Counted from the first letter of the stretch, positions 16,151 through 25,123 are shown. The stretch is 64,000 bases of DNA from Roseovarius amoyensis (GCF_003260265.1 NZ_QITQ01000019.1:1-64000), one strand, 5' to 3'. Program-made: numbers and translations. The notes: generated by a model from the sequence alone, not told the origin.

Positions 16151-16882
16151 CTATCGCGTCACGACTAATCTATATCCGCAATCGCGGTCTCCGAGTTTGA
16201 GCACGTCACCGTAGCGCTCGCTCCAGGCGCCACACTCAAGGTCATGCCGCAATTGATTCAAGCCCGGCGTGACGCCGCTGATCTTCCAGAAGGAAGAAAT
16301 CGCGGCACGAACGCGGGGATCGAGATAGGCGGCCGGGCGTCGCCAGTAGGCCGCAAGGAACCCGTCTGCACAGTCGTGGGGAATAAGGACCGGAGACACA
16401 TCCACAGGGCCAAGCCATTCAGCATAGGCGTCCAGCGGCGGCATCTGCCCTTGATCAAGCGCGGCGAGTTCCGGGAAGTAGTCGAACAGCCAAAGATCGC
16501 GAAAAGAAGGGTCGTAGGTCAATACTACGATGGGACCGCGTGAGACACGGCGCATTTCCGCCATGCCTTTCGCTCTGTTGGTCCAGTGATGAACAGTCAG
16601 CACCGCCATCACCGCGTCGAAGGTCTTGTCCTCAAAGGGAAGGTTCTCGGCGACGCCTTGCACCGACCTCGTGCCGGACGGCGCTCGCTGCGCGATCATC
16701 TTGGCAGAGGGCTCAACCGCCGTGACGGCGCGGTCTTGCGGCTCGTAAGACCCGGCACCGGCACCTACGTTCAGCACAGTGCGACTGTCACCGAGCGCAG
16801 CGTGAATAGGTAGTGCAATACGTTGGTCGGGCTGACGTAGCGCGGCGTAGTTCAAGCCGATGGTGTCGTAGAGAACGTTCAT
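16151..16882 (-). CDS. Class I SAM-dependent methyltransferase
   Basis: A 243-aa protein with motif I VLNVGAGAGSYEP (about residues 36-48), an acidic motif II region AVTAVEPS, and the motif FDAVMAVLTVHHW near 88-100, typical of the UbiE/Methyltransf_11 group. It methylates a small molecule; the substrate is unknown. It is not linked to its neighbours and lies in an accessory-looking stretch. Confidence 0.8.
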   Translation of the reverse strand: MNVLYDTIGLNYAALRQPDQRIALPIHAALGDSRTVLNVGAGAGSYEPQDRAVTAVEPSAKMIAQRAPSGTRSVQGVAENLPFEDKTFDAVMAVLTVHHWTNRAKGMAEMRRVSRGPIVVLTYDPSFRDLWLFDYFPELAALDQGQMPPLDAYAEWLGPVDVSPVLIPHDCADGFLAAYWRRPAAYLDPRVRAAISSFWKISGVTPGLNQLRHDLECGAWSERYGDVLKLGDRDCGYRLVVTR

Positions 16883-17022
16883 TGGAAAATCTTACCACAG
16901 CGGATGGCCGGAACAACAAGAGCCGCCGTTGGTCCGGAATGCAGCATCAGCCAATATGGACGCAAAACGGCCATCGCCCTGAGACACATCGCATGCGAGG
17001 CGCCGCGCGGCCGGCAACATAT

Positions 17023-17043
17023 CCGCCGTGTGGCGGGGTTTTT
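17023..17043 (+). terminator. Orphan terminator-like hairpin with no plus-strand gene upstream
   Basis: CCGCC (17023-17027) and GGCGG (17032-17036) form a stem followed by GGTTTTTC. The nearest plus-strand gene upstream ends about 980 bp away. It may end a small RNA, or be left over from a lost gene. The rest of 16883-17155 holds no gene I can support. Confidence 0.5.
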
Positions 17044-17155
17044 CGCCCCCCCACGGCGGCATGAATCCGCCTTGTCTTGATCGGGGTCATTGCGGCGTGC
17101 CCACGGGGCTTGCCAGAATGACGGGAGGAAATCCAAAGCAAGGAGACTGTCGAAC

Positions 17156-17614
17156 ATGCCGACGCTGACCAACGGAACCTGGGTGCTGATCGCAGACGGT
17201 GAAAAGGCGCTTTTCCTGCGCAACGACCTGGACGAGATAACCCCCGGCCTGACCGTGGTGCGGATTGAAGAGCAGGACAATCCCGCCAATGCCGGCCAGA
17301 TGTCCGACAAGCCCGGGCGCAGGCCGGATACCGGCGCGGGCCAGCGTTCGTCAATGGAGGCGCCGGACTGGCACGCCCTGGCCAAGGAACGGTTCGCCGA
17401 CGAGTTGTCCGAGATCCTGTATCGCTATGCCCACAATGGGAAATTCGGGCGTATCGTGCTGGTGGCGCCGGCGCGGGTGCTGGGCGAGCTGCGCCAGAAG
17501 CTGCACAAGGAAGTGACATCGCGCGTCGTCGCCGAATTGCCCAAGGACCTGACCAACCATCCGCTGGACAAGGTCGAGCAAATGCTCAAGGAGGCGCTCG
17601 ACCCCACCGCCTGA
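17156..17614 (+). CDS. Host attachment family protein
   Basis: A 152-aa protein of the family annotated as required for attachment to host cells, first linked to Agrobacterium-plant interaction and related to the bacterial release-factor-like fold. The pattern TWVLIADGEKALFLRN at residues 7-22 and the region FGRIVLVAPARVLGELRQKL are characteristic. The start at 17156 has AAGGAG upstream; the longer frame has none. No signal peptide, so likely cytoplasmic. Family members are common in non-host-associated alphaproteobacteria, so the name should not be read literally. Confidence 0.75.
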   Translation: MPTLTNGTWVLIADGEKALFLRNDLDEITPGLTVVRIEEQDNPANAGQMSDKPGRRPDTGAGQRSSMEAPDWHALAKERFADELSEILYRYAHNGKFGRIVLVAPARVLGELRQKLHKEVTSRVVAELPKDLTNHPLDKVEQMLKEALDPTA

Positions 17615-17639
17615 CGGGGCAGAACCGGCTTGCCTTTGC

Positions 17640-17673
17640 CCGCATCCTTGGGCAGCACTGTGCAAGGATGCGG
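17640..17673. repeat. Perfect 11-bp inverted repeat between two plus-strand genes
   Basis: CCGCATCCTTG at 17640-17650 pairs with CAAGGATGCGG at 17663-17673. It probably ends the transcript of the host attachment gene, though no T-run follows; it could also be an operator. Confidence 0.5.
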
Positions 17674-17698
17674 CAGGGGCAGGGGCAGGAGGCCGGAA

Positions 17699-18619
17699 AT
17701 GACGGATGGCGCCAAGGGCGTGGCGGCGGTGTTCGGGGCCTGCTCCGTCTGGGGGCTGTCGGCGATCTATTACAAGATGCTCGATCACGTCCCGCCGCTG
17801 GAGGTGCTGGCCCACCGCACGCTGTGGTCGCTGGTCTTATTCGCCGGCATTCTGATGGTGCAGGGCCGGCTGCGGCTGGTGCCGCAGGCCCTGGGCACCC
17901 CGCGCGGGGCGCTGGTCATCGGCGCGGCGGCCGTGGTGATCTCGACCAACTGGTTCATGTTCATCAGCGCTATCCAGTGGGGACGCGCGACCGAGGCGTC
18001 GCTGGGCTTTTTCACCGTTCCGCTGGCGTCGGTTCTGCTGGGGATAGTGTTCTTTGGTGAACGGTTGGGCCGGGCGCAGGGGTTTGCCGTGGTGCTGGCG
18101 GCGCTGGCGCTGGCGCTGCTGACCCTGGGCCTGGGCGCGGCGCCCTGGATCGCACTTGTCCTGGCGGTTTCGTTCGGGCTTTACGGGGTGGTCAAGAAAT
18201 CGCTTTCGGTGGGGCCGGTGGTGTCGGTCACCGCCGAGGTTCTGCTGCTGTCACCCATCGCGCTGGTGATTTTGTGGCAGATGCATGCAGCCGGCGGCGG
18301 GTATTTCGGCCATGATTTGGGCGACAGCGTGCTGCTGGCGATATCGGGGCCGTTGACGGCGATCCCGCTGGTGCTGTTCAGCTATGCCGCGCGGCGGCTG
18401 CGGCTGGCCACGCTGGGGCTGTTGCAATACTTCAACCCGACACTTCAGTTCCTGGTCGCAACGCTGATCTTTCGCGAGGTGTTCACCGGCTGGCACGCGA
18501 CGGCGTTCGTGCTGATCTGGCTGGCGCTGGCGATCTATACGTTTTCGCTATGGCGTCAGGACAGGGCCGCGCGCAGGTTGGCGCGCAGTTCTGACACCGT
18601 GGTGCATACGGTGATGTAA
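17699..18619 (+). CDS. rarD: EamA family transporter RarD
   Basis: A 306-aa inner-membrane protein with about ten transmembrane segments, from the drug/metabolite transporter superfamily. Signatures include FGACSVWGLSAIYYKML near the start and the RarD-type motif NWFMFISAIQWGRATEASLGFF. The substrate is unknown. AGGAGG precedes the ATG. Its last 64 bp overlap the convergent LOG gene. Confidence 0.85.
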   Translation: MTDGAKGVAAVFGACSVWGLSAIYYKMLDHVPPLEVLAHRTLWSLVLFAGILMVQGRLRLVPQALGTPRGALVIGAAAVVISTNWFMFISAIQWGRATEASLGFFTVPLASVLLGIVFFGERLGRAQGFAVVLAALALALLTLGLGAAPWIALVLAVSFGLYGVVKKSLSVGPVVSVTAEVLLLSPIALVILWQMHAAGGGYFGHDLGDSVLLAISGPLTAIPLVLFSYAARRLRLATLGLLQYFNPTLQFLVATLIFREVFTGWHATAFVLIWLALAIYTFSLWRQDRAARRLARSSDTVVHTVM

Positions 18620-19107
18620 TCGCGCAGGCTGGCATCGGCGAACCCTTCGGCGATGACATGATCAAGCAGCGCGATCAGCGGGCGCCAATAGCCGTCTGTG
18701 TCAAGCAGGACAACCGGCTTGGCATGCAGCCCCAACTGGCGCCAGGTCAGCACCTCAAAGAACTCGTCCAGCGACCCTGCGCCGCCCGGCAGCACCACGA
18801 TGGCGTCGGAATTCATGAACATGACCTTCTTGCGCTCGTGCATGGTCTCGGTCACGATATGGGCTGCGGTGTCTGATCGGCCGGCCTCGCGCCGGACCAG
18901 ATGCGCGGGGATCACGGCCAGCGTGTCGCCGCCCGCCGCACGGGCCGCGCGCGCCACGGCGCCCATCAGCCCGACATCGCCGGCACCGAAGACCAGGCGC
19001 CAGCCCTCGTCAGCCAGCCCCTGACCCAGCGCTTTGGCCTCTGCCTCGTAGGCCGGGTTGCGCCCCGCATGTGCGCCGCAAAAGACACAGACCGACCGTA
19101 GTGTCAT
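18556..19107 (-). CDS. LOG family protein (TIGR00730, cytokinin riboside phosphoribohydrolase-like)
   Basis: A 183-aa Rossmann-like protein with the family motif VVLPGGAGSLDEFFEVLTW (about residues 105-123) and the start SVCVFCGAHAGRNPAYEAEA. Members cleave N6-modified AMP or simple nucleotide monophosphates. The start at 19107 is set by the conserved N-terminus, with GGAG upstream; the longer 292-aa frame is spurious. The 3' end is antisense to the last 64 bp of rarD. Confidence 0.88.
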   Translation of the reverse strand: MTLRSVCVFCGAHAGRNPAYEAEAKALGQGLADEGWRLVFGAGDVGLMGAVARAARAAGGDTLAVIPAHLVRREAGRSDTAAHIVTETMHERKKVMFMNSDAIVVLPGGAGSLDEFFEVLTWRQLGLHAKPVVLLDTDGYWRPLIALLDHVIAEGFADASLRDYITVCTTVSELRANLRAALS

Positions 19108-19137
19108 GGGGGGCTCCGCGCTTGTGAAAGGGTTGTT

Positions 19138-19166
19138 TTGACCCTTGATACGCATGTTGCTAATGT
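19138..19166 (+). promoter_or_regulatory. Candidate promoter of the LysM gene
   Basis: TTGACC at 19138-19143 and TAATGT at 19161-19166 are 17 nt apart, 45 bp upstream of the start at 19211. Confidence 0.5.
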
Positions 19167-19210
19167 CCCGCAACCGCGCTTGGGCAATGGTGCGGACGAG
19201 AAGGGGATTG

Positions 19211-20470
19211 ATGACCAAGCTGGCTGGACTGGGGGGTGGGCAGGGTGCCTTGATTGCAGCGGCGGCGCTGGCTGTTGTCGGTGGCGGGTTGTATTTTGCC
19301 GGGGTGTTCAGACCGGATGCGCCGGACGTGGTTGCACCTGAAACGTCTGCCCCCGAAACTGTGGCGATGGACGCCCAGCCGGAAGGCGCGCCCGACACGG
19401 CGCCCGACACGGCAACCGACACCGGACAAGGCACTGATCAGGCCACAGATACGCCATCCGAACCCGCCCTGCCGGGGCCGCCGGCGATCAGCACGTTCCG
19501 GCTCGACCCCGACGGGCGCATGCTGGTGGCCGGGCGCGCCCAGCCGGGGTGGGAGGTTTCGGTTCTGGTCGATGATGCCGCCCTTGCCACCCTGCAGCCC
19601 GATGACCGGGGCGAATTCGTGGCATTCCTTGACCTGCCCGCCAGCGCCGAGCCGCGTATTCTGTCGCTCTTGATGCGCGAGCCGGCCAGCGGGGCCGAGG
19701 TTGCGTCGGACGACGAGATCATCATCGCGCCGACCCCGCCGCACGCGGTTGCCGCGCTGGACGGCGATGCTGATGCCGCCGGGGCCGAGCCGGGGCGCGA
19801 GCCCCCCGAATTGCCGGCGCCGGGCGAGGGTGCGCAAAGCGCAGCCGGAACCGAGACCACAGGCACCACGACCGAAAACGATCAGCGCTCTGAGGCCGTG
19901 GTCCGCGCCGAGATCGGCACCGAACCCGCCGGTGCCCAGGCGGTGCTGCTGTCGGACGAGAGCGGCGTGCGGGTGATCCAGCCGGCCGTTTCTGCAGACG
20001 CCCCACCCGAGGTCATGTCGGTGGTCGCGCTTGACGCCATCAGCTATGACGAGGCGGGCGAGATCGCGCTCAGCGGGCGCGCGCCGGGTGATGGTTTCGT
20101 GCGGGTCTACATCGACAATTCGCCCGTCACCACGGCGCGGATTTCACCCGATGGCCGCTGGCGCACGGGGCTGCCGCAGGTCGACACCGGCGTCTATACC
20201 CTGCGCGTCGATCAGGTGGACGAGGGCGGCAAGGTCGTCTCGCGCGTCGAAACGCCGTTCCGGCGCGAGGATCGCACCGTTCTCGCCGACCATGGCACCG
20301 ACCGCCGGGTAGAGGCGATCACCGTGCAGCCGGGCAATACGTTGTGGGCGATTTCGCGCGACCGTTACGGCGAGGGCGTTTTGTACGTCCGCATTTACGA
20401 GGCCAACCGCGACCGTATCCGCGACCCCGATCTGATCTATCCTGGGCAGGTCTTTACGCTGCCGGAATAG
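19211..20470 (+). CDS. LysM domain protein with membrane anchor and Ig-like region
   Basis: A 419-aa envelope protein. A transmembrane anchor lies near residues 11-30, followed by a long acidic Pro/Thr/Asp-rich linker (about 35-95), two beta-rich Ig-like segments (about 95-170 and 270-350, the second with GEIALSGRAPGDGFVRVYID), and a C-terminal LysM domain starting at ITVQPGNTLWAISRDRYGEG. It probably binds peptidoglycan from the periplasmic side. The start at 19211 has AAGGGG upstream. Confidence 0.85.
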   Translation: MTKLAGLGGGQGALIAAAALAVVGGGLYFAGVFRPDAPDVVAPETSAPETVAMDAQPEGAPDTAPDTATDTGQGTDQATDTPSEPALPGPPAISTFRLDPDGRMLVAGRAQPGWEVSVLVDDAALATLQPDDRGEFVAFLDLPASAEPRILSLLMREPASGAEVASDDEIIIAPTPPHAVAALDGDADAAGAEPGREPPELPAPGEGAQSAAGTETTGTTTENDQRSEAVVRAEIGTEPAGAQAVLLSDESGVRVIQPAVSADAPPEVMSVVALDAISYDEAGEIALSGRAPGDGFVRVYIDNSPVTTARISPDGRWRTGLPQVDTGVYTLRVDQVDEGGKVVSRVETPFRREDRTVLADHGTDRRVEAITVQPGNTLWAISRDRYGEGVLYVRIYEANRDRIRDPDLIYPGQVFTLPE

Positions 20471-20548
20471 GCGGCAATGGCCGATTGGCACTGGCGGGCG
20501 GCGATGTGCTGACCTATCTGATGCCGACATGTCTGGTAAGAAAATCCC

Positions 20549-22384
20549 ATGCGCCGCAGCCAACTGACCACCACCGACGCACCGCGTAGCGGCTGGCGCA
20601 CGATCCGGCAGGTCGCGCCCTATCTCTGGCCCGAGGGCGAGGGGTGGGTGAAGCGCCGCGTGGTGCTGGCGCTGCTGGCGCTGGTCGCGGCCAAGCTGGT
20701 GGCGGTAGGCACGCCGTTCTTTTACAAGGCTGCGGTCGATGCCCTGTCGGGCGAAACCGGCGCCGCGACGGGCGCGGGCGAGGCGTGGATGCTGGCGCTG
20801 GGCGCCGTCGGTCTGACGGTGGCCTATGGCATGGCCCGGCTGATGAGCACCGGCTTTCAGCAGTTGCGCGATGCGCTGTTCGCGCGGGTGGCGCAGCGGG
20901 CGCTGCGCAAGCTGGCGCTCAGGACCTTTCAGCACATGCATGCCTTGTCGCTGCGATACCACATCACCCGCAAGACCGGCGGTCTGAGCCGCATCATCGA
21001 GCGTGGCGTCAAGGGCGTGGAATTCCTGCTGCGCTTTCTGCTGTTCTCGATCGGTCCGCTGATCCTGGAACTGCTGCTTGTCGCGGTGATCCTGTGGACG
21101 CTTTTCGATATCTGGTATCTGGCTGTGGTGGCCGGGGTGATCGCGGCCTACGTTCTTTTTACCTTTCGCGTCACCGAATGGCGGGTGAAGCTGCGCAAGG
21201 AGATGAACGACCAGGACACCGACGCCAACCAAAAGGCGATCGACAGCCTGCTGAACTTTGAAACCGTCAAGTATTTCGGCGCCGAGGCGCGCGAGGCCGC
21301 GCGCTATGACCGGGCGATGGCGGGTTACGAGTCTGCGGCGATCAAGACCGCCTATTCGCTGTCGCTGCTGAATTTCGGCCAGACGTTCCTGATCACCGGC
21401 GGGCTGGTGGGGGTCATGGTGATGGCGGCGATGGGGGTGCAGGCGGGAAAGCTGACCACCGGCGATTTCGTCATGGTCAACGCCTACATGATCCAGATCA
21501 CCATGCCGCTGAACTTTCTCGGGACGGTCTATCGCGAGATCCGTCAAAGCCTTGTCGACATGGGCGAGATGTTCGACCTGCTGCAACAGCCCCCTGATGT
21601 AAGTGACAAGCTCGGCGCGAAGCGGCTCAGGGTCACGGGCGGCACGGTCGAATTCGACGATGTGTATTTCGGCTATGACCCAGAACGCCCGATCCTGCGG
21701 GGCGTCAGCCTGACCGTGCCGGCGGGGCAGACGGTGGCGGTGGTGGGGCCGTCCGGGTCGGGCAAATCCACCATCGGGCGGCTGCTGTTCCGGTTCTACG
21801 ACGTCAGCGGCGGGGCGGTGCGTATCGACGGGCAGGATCTGCGCGATGTGCCACAAGAAAGCCTGCACGCCGCCATCGGCGTGGTGCCGCAGGACACGGT
21901 GCTGTTCAACGACACCATCCGCTATAACATCGGATATGGCCGTGATGGCGCCACCCAGGACGAGATCGAGGATGCGGCGCGCGCCGCCCAGATCCACGAT
22001 TTTATCGCCGGCCTTCCGCTGGGCTATGACACCCAGGTGGGCGAACGGGGGCTGAAGCTGTCGGGTGGCGAAAAACAGCGGGTGGGGATCGCGCGGGCGT
22101 TGCTGAAAGACCCGCCAATCCTGCTGTTGGACGAGGCGACCAGCGCGCTGGACACCGAGACCGAGCGCGACATTCAGGACGCGCTGCGCCGCGCCGGGCA
22201 GGGGCGCAGCGTGATTACCATCGCGCACCGGCTGTCGACGGTGGCAGAGGCCGACAACATCGTGGTGCTCGAGGATGGCCGTATCGTCGAGCAGGGAACC
22301 CATGCCGCACTGCTGGCGCGGGGCGGGCGCTATGCCGGGCTCTGGCAGCGCCAGGCCAGCGAGGGCGAGATCGCGGCGCAATAG
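20549..22384 (+). CDS. Atm1/ABCB7-type ABC exporter (permease-ATPase half transporter)
   Basis: A 611-aa half transporter: six transmembrane helices in the first ~320 residues, then a nucleotide-binding domain with Walker A GPSGSGKST, signature LSGGEKQR and Walker B ILLLDEATSALD. Residues NFETVKYFGAE are typical of the Atm1 subgroup, which exports glutathione-linked sulfur or metal complexes for Fe-S assembly and metal tolerance. It probably acts as a homodimer in the inner membrane. Confidence 0.9.
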   Translation: MRRSQLTTTDAPRSGWRTIRQVAPYLWPEGEGWVKRRVVLALLALVAAKLVAVGTPFFYKAAVDALSGETGAATGAGEAWMLALGAVGLTVAYGMARLMSTGFQQLRDALFARVAQRALRKLALRTFQHMHALSLRYHITRKTGGLSRIIERGVKGVEFLLRFLLFSIGPLILELLLVAVILWTLFDIWYLAVVAGVIAAYVLFTFRVTEWRVKLRKEMNDQDTDANQKAIDSLLNFETVKYFGAEAREAARYDRAMAGYESAAIKTAYSLSLLNFGQTFLITGGLVGVMVMAAMGVQAGKLTTGDFVMVNAYMIQITMPLNFLGTVYREIRQSLVDMGEMFDLLQQPPDVSDKLGAKRLRVTGGTVEFDDVYFGYDPERPILRGVSLTVPAGQTVAVVGPSGSGKSTIGRLLFRFYDVSGGAVRIDGQDLRDVPQESLHAAIGVVPQDTVLFNDTIRYNIGYGRDGATQDEIEDAARAAQIHDFIAGLPLGYDTQVGERGLKLSGGEKQRVGIARALLKDPPILLLDEATSALDTETERDIQDALRRAGQGRSVITIAHRLSTVAEADNIVVLEDGRIVEQGTHAALLARGGRYAGLWQRQASEGEIAAQ

Positions 22385-22478
22385 GCCGCGCGAGGGGGTG
22401 TGATGGGGGCCGAAATCACCCGCAAGACGCCATGAAATCAACAGGTTTGGGCGGCTTTCTGCACCGAATGAAACGGAT

Positions 22479-24068
22479 ATGGCCAGGATGATGCCGAAAC
22501 GGGTCTGGATGATTTGCGGCCTTTTTGCCGCCGAGGCGGTGCTGATCGTGCTGGCCTTTCAGGTGCTGGCGCCGGTCGAATGTCGCCTGACCGGGATCGA
22601 GGCCGCCTGCCGGGCCCTGCGCGGCGCGGCGGTGCGGGCGATGTGCTTGGGCGCGCTGTTGGCGGTGTACCTGTGGGCGGTGCCCGCGGCGCGTCATTCG
22701 CTGGTGCGCATTGCGGCGGCGCGCGCGGGCGGCGGGCGGGGCTGGGCGCTGGTTCATGCGCTGGCGATGGCTGTGGTGTTCGCGCCGTTGCTGCTGGTGG
22801 TGCCGGACCAGTTGAACGTGCACTTTGCCGGCGTTTTCGCGGCGCTGAGCCTTGGCGGGCTGGCGGCGCTGGTTTCGGGGCTGTTCTGGCTGGCTGCACC
22901 CTCGGGCTGGCTGGGATGGCTGCGGGCGCGGGCGGGGATGCTGGCGGTGATCGGGCTGGTGGCGCTGGTGCTGCCCGACATCGCCGCGCTGATCGGGCCG
23001 CTGTGGTACTGGGGCATTTTGACTGAAACCACCTTTGCCGCCGTCGCTGCGGTGATTTCGACGGTCGCGGACGAGGTGCTGGTGCTGCCCGATATGCAGG
23101 TCATCGGCACAAACGGCTTTGCCGTGGCGGTGGCCGATTCCTGTTCGGGCGTCGAGGGGTTCGCGCTGATCGCCGCCTTCATGGGCATCTATGCCTGGCT
23201 TTTCCGTGACAGCCTGCGGATGGTGCCGTACTGGGGCATCGTTTTGCCGGTGGCCCTGATGCTGAGCTGGGCGCTTAACGTGCTGCGCATTGCCGCGCTG
23301 GTGTTGATCGGGGCGCATGTCTCGCCCGGGCTGGCGCAGAACGGGTTTCACAGTTTTGCCGGCTGGCTGTTCTTCTTGGTGCTGGCGTTCGGCGTGCTGC
23401 TGGCGGCAGACCGGCTGCCCTGGCTGCGCCGGCCCGGCGGCGGCAAGGCCGCGCCCGCGACGCCCCTGGCAGAGGACGAGGTTGCCACCCGCATCGTGCC
23501 CTTCGTCGTGTTCATGGTCTCGGGCGTGGTCGTGCAGGCATTCTGGGGGACGCCCGCGCTGGCCTTTCCATTGCAGGCGGCGGCGATGGCGCTGGCGCTG
23601 TGGTGGGGGCGCCGCGCCATCGGGCCGTTGCTGGTGCGCCCCGACGCGGTGGCGGTCCTGGCCGGGGCGGCGGTCGGCATCGGCTGGGTCTGGACGGCGC
23701 CCGCGCCGGGGCCGGCGCCCGCGGCGCTGTTGGCGCTGTCACCGGTGGTCTTCGCGCTGTGGGCGGGGGTGCGCATCGCCGGTACGGCGCTGCTGGTGCC
23801 GATGGTGGAAGAACTGTTCTTTCGCGGATACGTGCAGCACCGTCTGGATGGTGATGGATGGTCGCGGCGGGTGCTGGCGATCGCGGCCTCGTCGGCGCTG
23901 TTCGCGGCGCTGCATGGCCGCTACGTCGCCGCCGGGGTGGCGGGCGTGGTCTTTGCCCTGATCTATCTCAGACGCGGGCGGCTGGCGGATGCCATTGCCG
24001 CCCATGCCGTTGCCAATGCCCTGATTGCCGTTGTGGCGGCGTGGCGCGGCGACTGGGGTCTGATCTAG
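22479..24068 (+). CDS. xrtE: Exosortase E/protease fusion (VPEID-CTERM system)
   Basis: A 529-aa polytopic membrane protein. The first ~300 residues are an exosortase with the catalytic triad visible: Cys222 in ADSCSGVEG, Arg270 in NVLRIAAL and His291 in FHSFAGWLF. The last ~170 residues are a CPBP-type intramembrane protease with Glu444-Glu445 and Arg449 in EELFFR, His479 in LHGRYVA and His509 in AHAVANAL. Exosortases cut and transfer C-terminal sorting signals, in many systems with exopolysaccharide genes. The predicted substrate, with a VPEID motif, is the convergent gene 12 bp away. The start codon is uncertain (22479 or 22488). Confidence 0.9.
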   Translation: MARMMPKRVWMICGLFAAEAVLIVLAFQVLAPVECRLTGIEAACRALRGAAVRAMCLGALLAVYLWAVPAARHSLVRIAAARAGGGRGWALVHALAMAVVFAPLLLVVPDQLNVHFAGVFAALSLGGLAALVSGLFWLAAPSGWLGWLRARAGMLAVIGLVALVLPDIAALIGPLWYWGILTETTFAAVAAVISTVADEVLVLPDMQVIGTNGFAVAVADSCSGVEGFALIAAFMGIYAWLFRDSLRMVPYWGIVLPVALMLSWALNVLRIAALVLIGAHVSPGLAQNGFHSFAGWLFFLVLAFGVLLAADRLPWLRRPGGGKAAPATPLAEDEVATRIVPFVVFMVSGVVVQAFWGTPALAFPLQAAAMALALWWGRRAIGPLLVRPDAVAVLAGAAVGIGWVWTAPAPGPAPAALLALSPVVFALWAGVRIAGTALLVPMVEELFFRGYVQHRLDGDGWSRRVLAIAASSALFAALHGRYVAAGVAGVVFALIYLRRGRLADAIAAHAVANALIAVVAAWRGDWGLI

Positions 24069-24080
24069 GCGTCTTCCAGA

Positions 24081-24308
24081 TTAGCCGCGCCGGCGGCGCA
24101 GTTCCCAGACCAGCGCCAGCGTTGCGGCCACGGCGGCCACGGCCAGCAGGCCGCTGGATACGTCGATCTCGGGCACGTTGGTCCCGCCGCCGCAATAGCT
24201 GCGGTGGGTATGGCAGATACGATCCCAGAACCCCTGCGCCGAGGCCTGCGAGACGCTGCCAAGGCAGAGCGCGCCCGCGCTGCCGAATGCTGCAATACGT
24301 GCTTTCAT
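24081..24308 (-). CDS. VPEID-CTERM sorting domain protein (exosortase E substrate)
   Basis: A 75-aa protein: signal peptide (MKARIAAFGSAGALCLG, cleavage probably after ASA near residue 24), a short mature segment with cysteines (ICHTHRSYC), then the tripartite sorting signal of VPEID, a transmembrane segment (about 51-69) and the basic end ELRRRRG. The mature part left after sorting would be only about 20 residues. The start at 24308 has GGGGGAA upstream. It is adjacent and convergent to xrtE, the expected arrangement. Confidence 0.88.
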   Translation of the reverse strand: MKARIAAFGSAGALCLGSVSQASAQGFWDRICHTHRSYCGGGTNVPEIDVSSGLLAVAAVAATLALVWELRRRRG

Positions 24309-24332
24309 GACCGTTCCCCCAAAATTCATACA

Positions 24333-24360
24333 CTTATCAATCGCCACAATCATGCCACAA
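24333..24360 (-). promoter_or_regulatory. Candidate promoter of the VPEID-CTERM gene
   Basis: On the minus strand TTGTGG (24355-24360) is followed after 16 nt by GATAAG (24333-24338), about 25 bp from the start codon. Confidence 0.4.
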
Positions 24361-24606
24361 TCGGCGCCAAGGCCGCAAACGTCTTGCGTGGTCCGTGCCC
24401 ATTCATGCAGGTATTGGTGCGTGCCCTTGCTGTAATCCCCTGTGACTGGAGCGATTGTTTCCCCTGAGGGTACATGCGACCCAGATGCGTGGCAAACTGG
24501 GGGTGATTCGCAACAAGGCGCCATGCCGCGCGTTCAAGCGCCCAGTCACGCGCCAGCCGGCCGCACCACCCGGTCACCGTTGGTCCTGATCGGCAGGGCG
24601 CAGATG

Positions 24607-24980
24607 TCGCGCGGGTCAACAAAGTACCGCTACAAGGTTCTGCACTGTGCCATGCGAGAGCCTATCTGGGGGATCATCCGCCAAGCCTGCGCCAAAATGG
24701 GTGTGTATGTCGTGAACGGCGTGCTCGCGCAGGATTACGCCCACATGTTCATGTCCCTACCGCCGCACGTTGCGCTGTCAAAAGTCATGCAGCGGATCAA
24801 AGGATATTCTTCCCGCCGCGTTCTGAGAGAGAGTTTCCAGAACCGCGTAAGCACGATTGGGGCAGGTGGCTTTGGGCCCGTGGATACTTTGCTGCCAAAT
24901 CAGGCAATGTCACCGACGACATCATTTTCCGGTATCCGGAACAGCGATTCAAACGCGATGCGACCGGCGTCGGCCGGTAG
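24607..24980 (+). pseudogene. IS200/IS605-type transposase TnpA remnant (frameshifted)
   Basis: From about 24607 the frame reads STKYRYKVL and continues through SKVMQRIKGYSSRRVL, typical of the Y1 transposase core. Near 24840-24846 the reading frame shifts, and the C-terminus continues in another frame as DWGRWLWARGYFAAKSGNVT up to TAG at 24978-24980. The metal-binding HUH motif is damaged (DYAHMF where DHVHLF is usual), while a tyrosine at the expected nucleophile position (FRYPEQ) remains. The element is inactive. The remainder of 24309-25123 holds no gene I can support. Confidence 0.8.
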
Positions 24981-25123
24981 TCCTGTACGTCAGGTTTCTT
25001 GCCAGCTTCCCGCAAAGTGCGTGGAATTGGTGCGGTCGTGCAACATCCGCCGCCCCTTGGCAGCGCCCGGCCCAGACTGTAAGAGGGGCGGAACGACGGC
25101 GGCAGCGCAGCGGGGCGTGCAGG

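Noticed and set aside
20144..22441. 765-codon minus-strand frame over the LysM and ABC exporter genes
   Set aside because: Shadow of two coding regions; composition typical of antisense frames.
24350..24622. 90-codon minus-strand frame upstream of the VPEID-CTERM gene
   Set aside because: No ribosome binding site or domain; it overlaps the promoter region and the transposase remnant. It could be a fragment of a lost element but cannot be supported.
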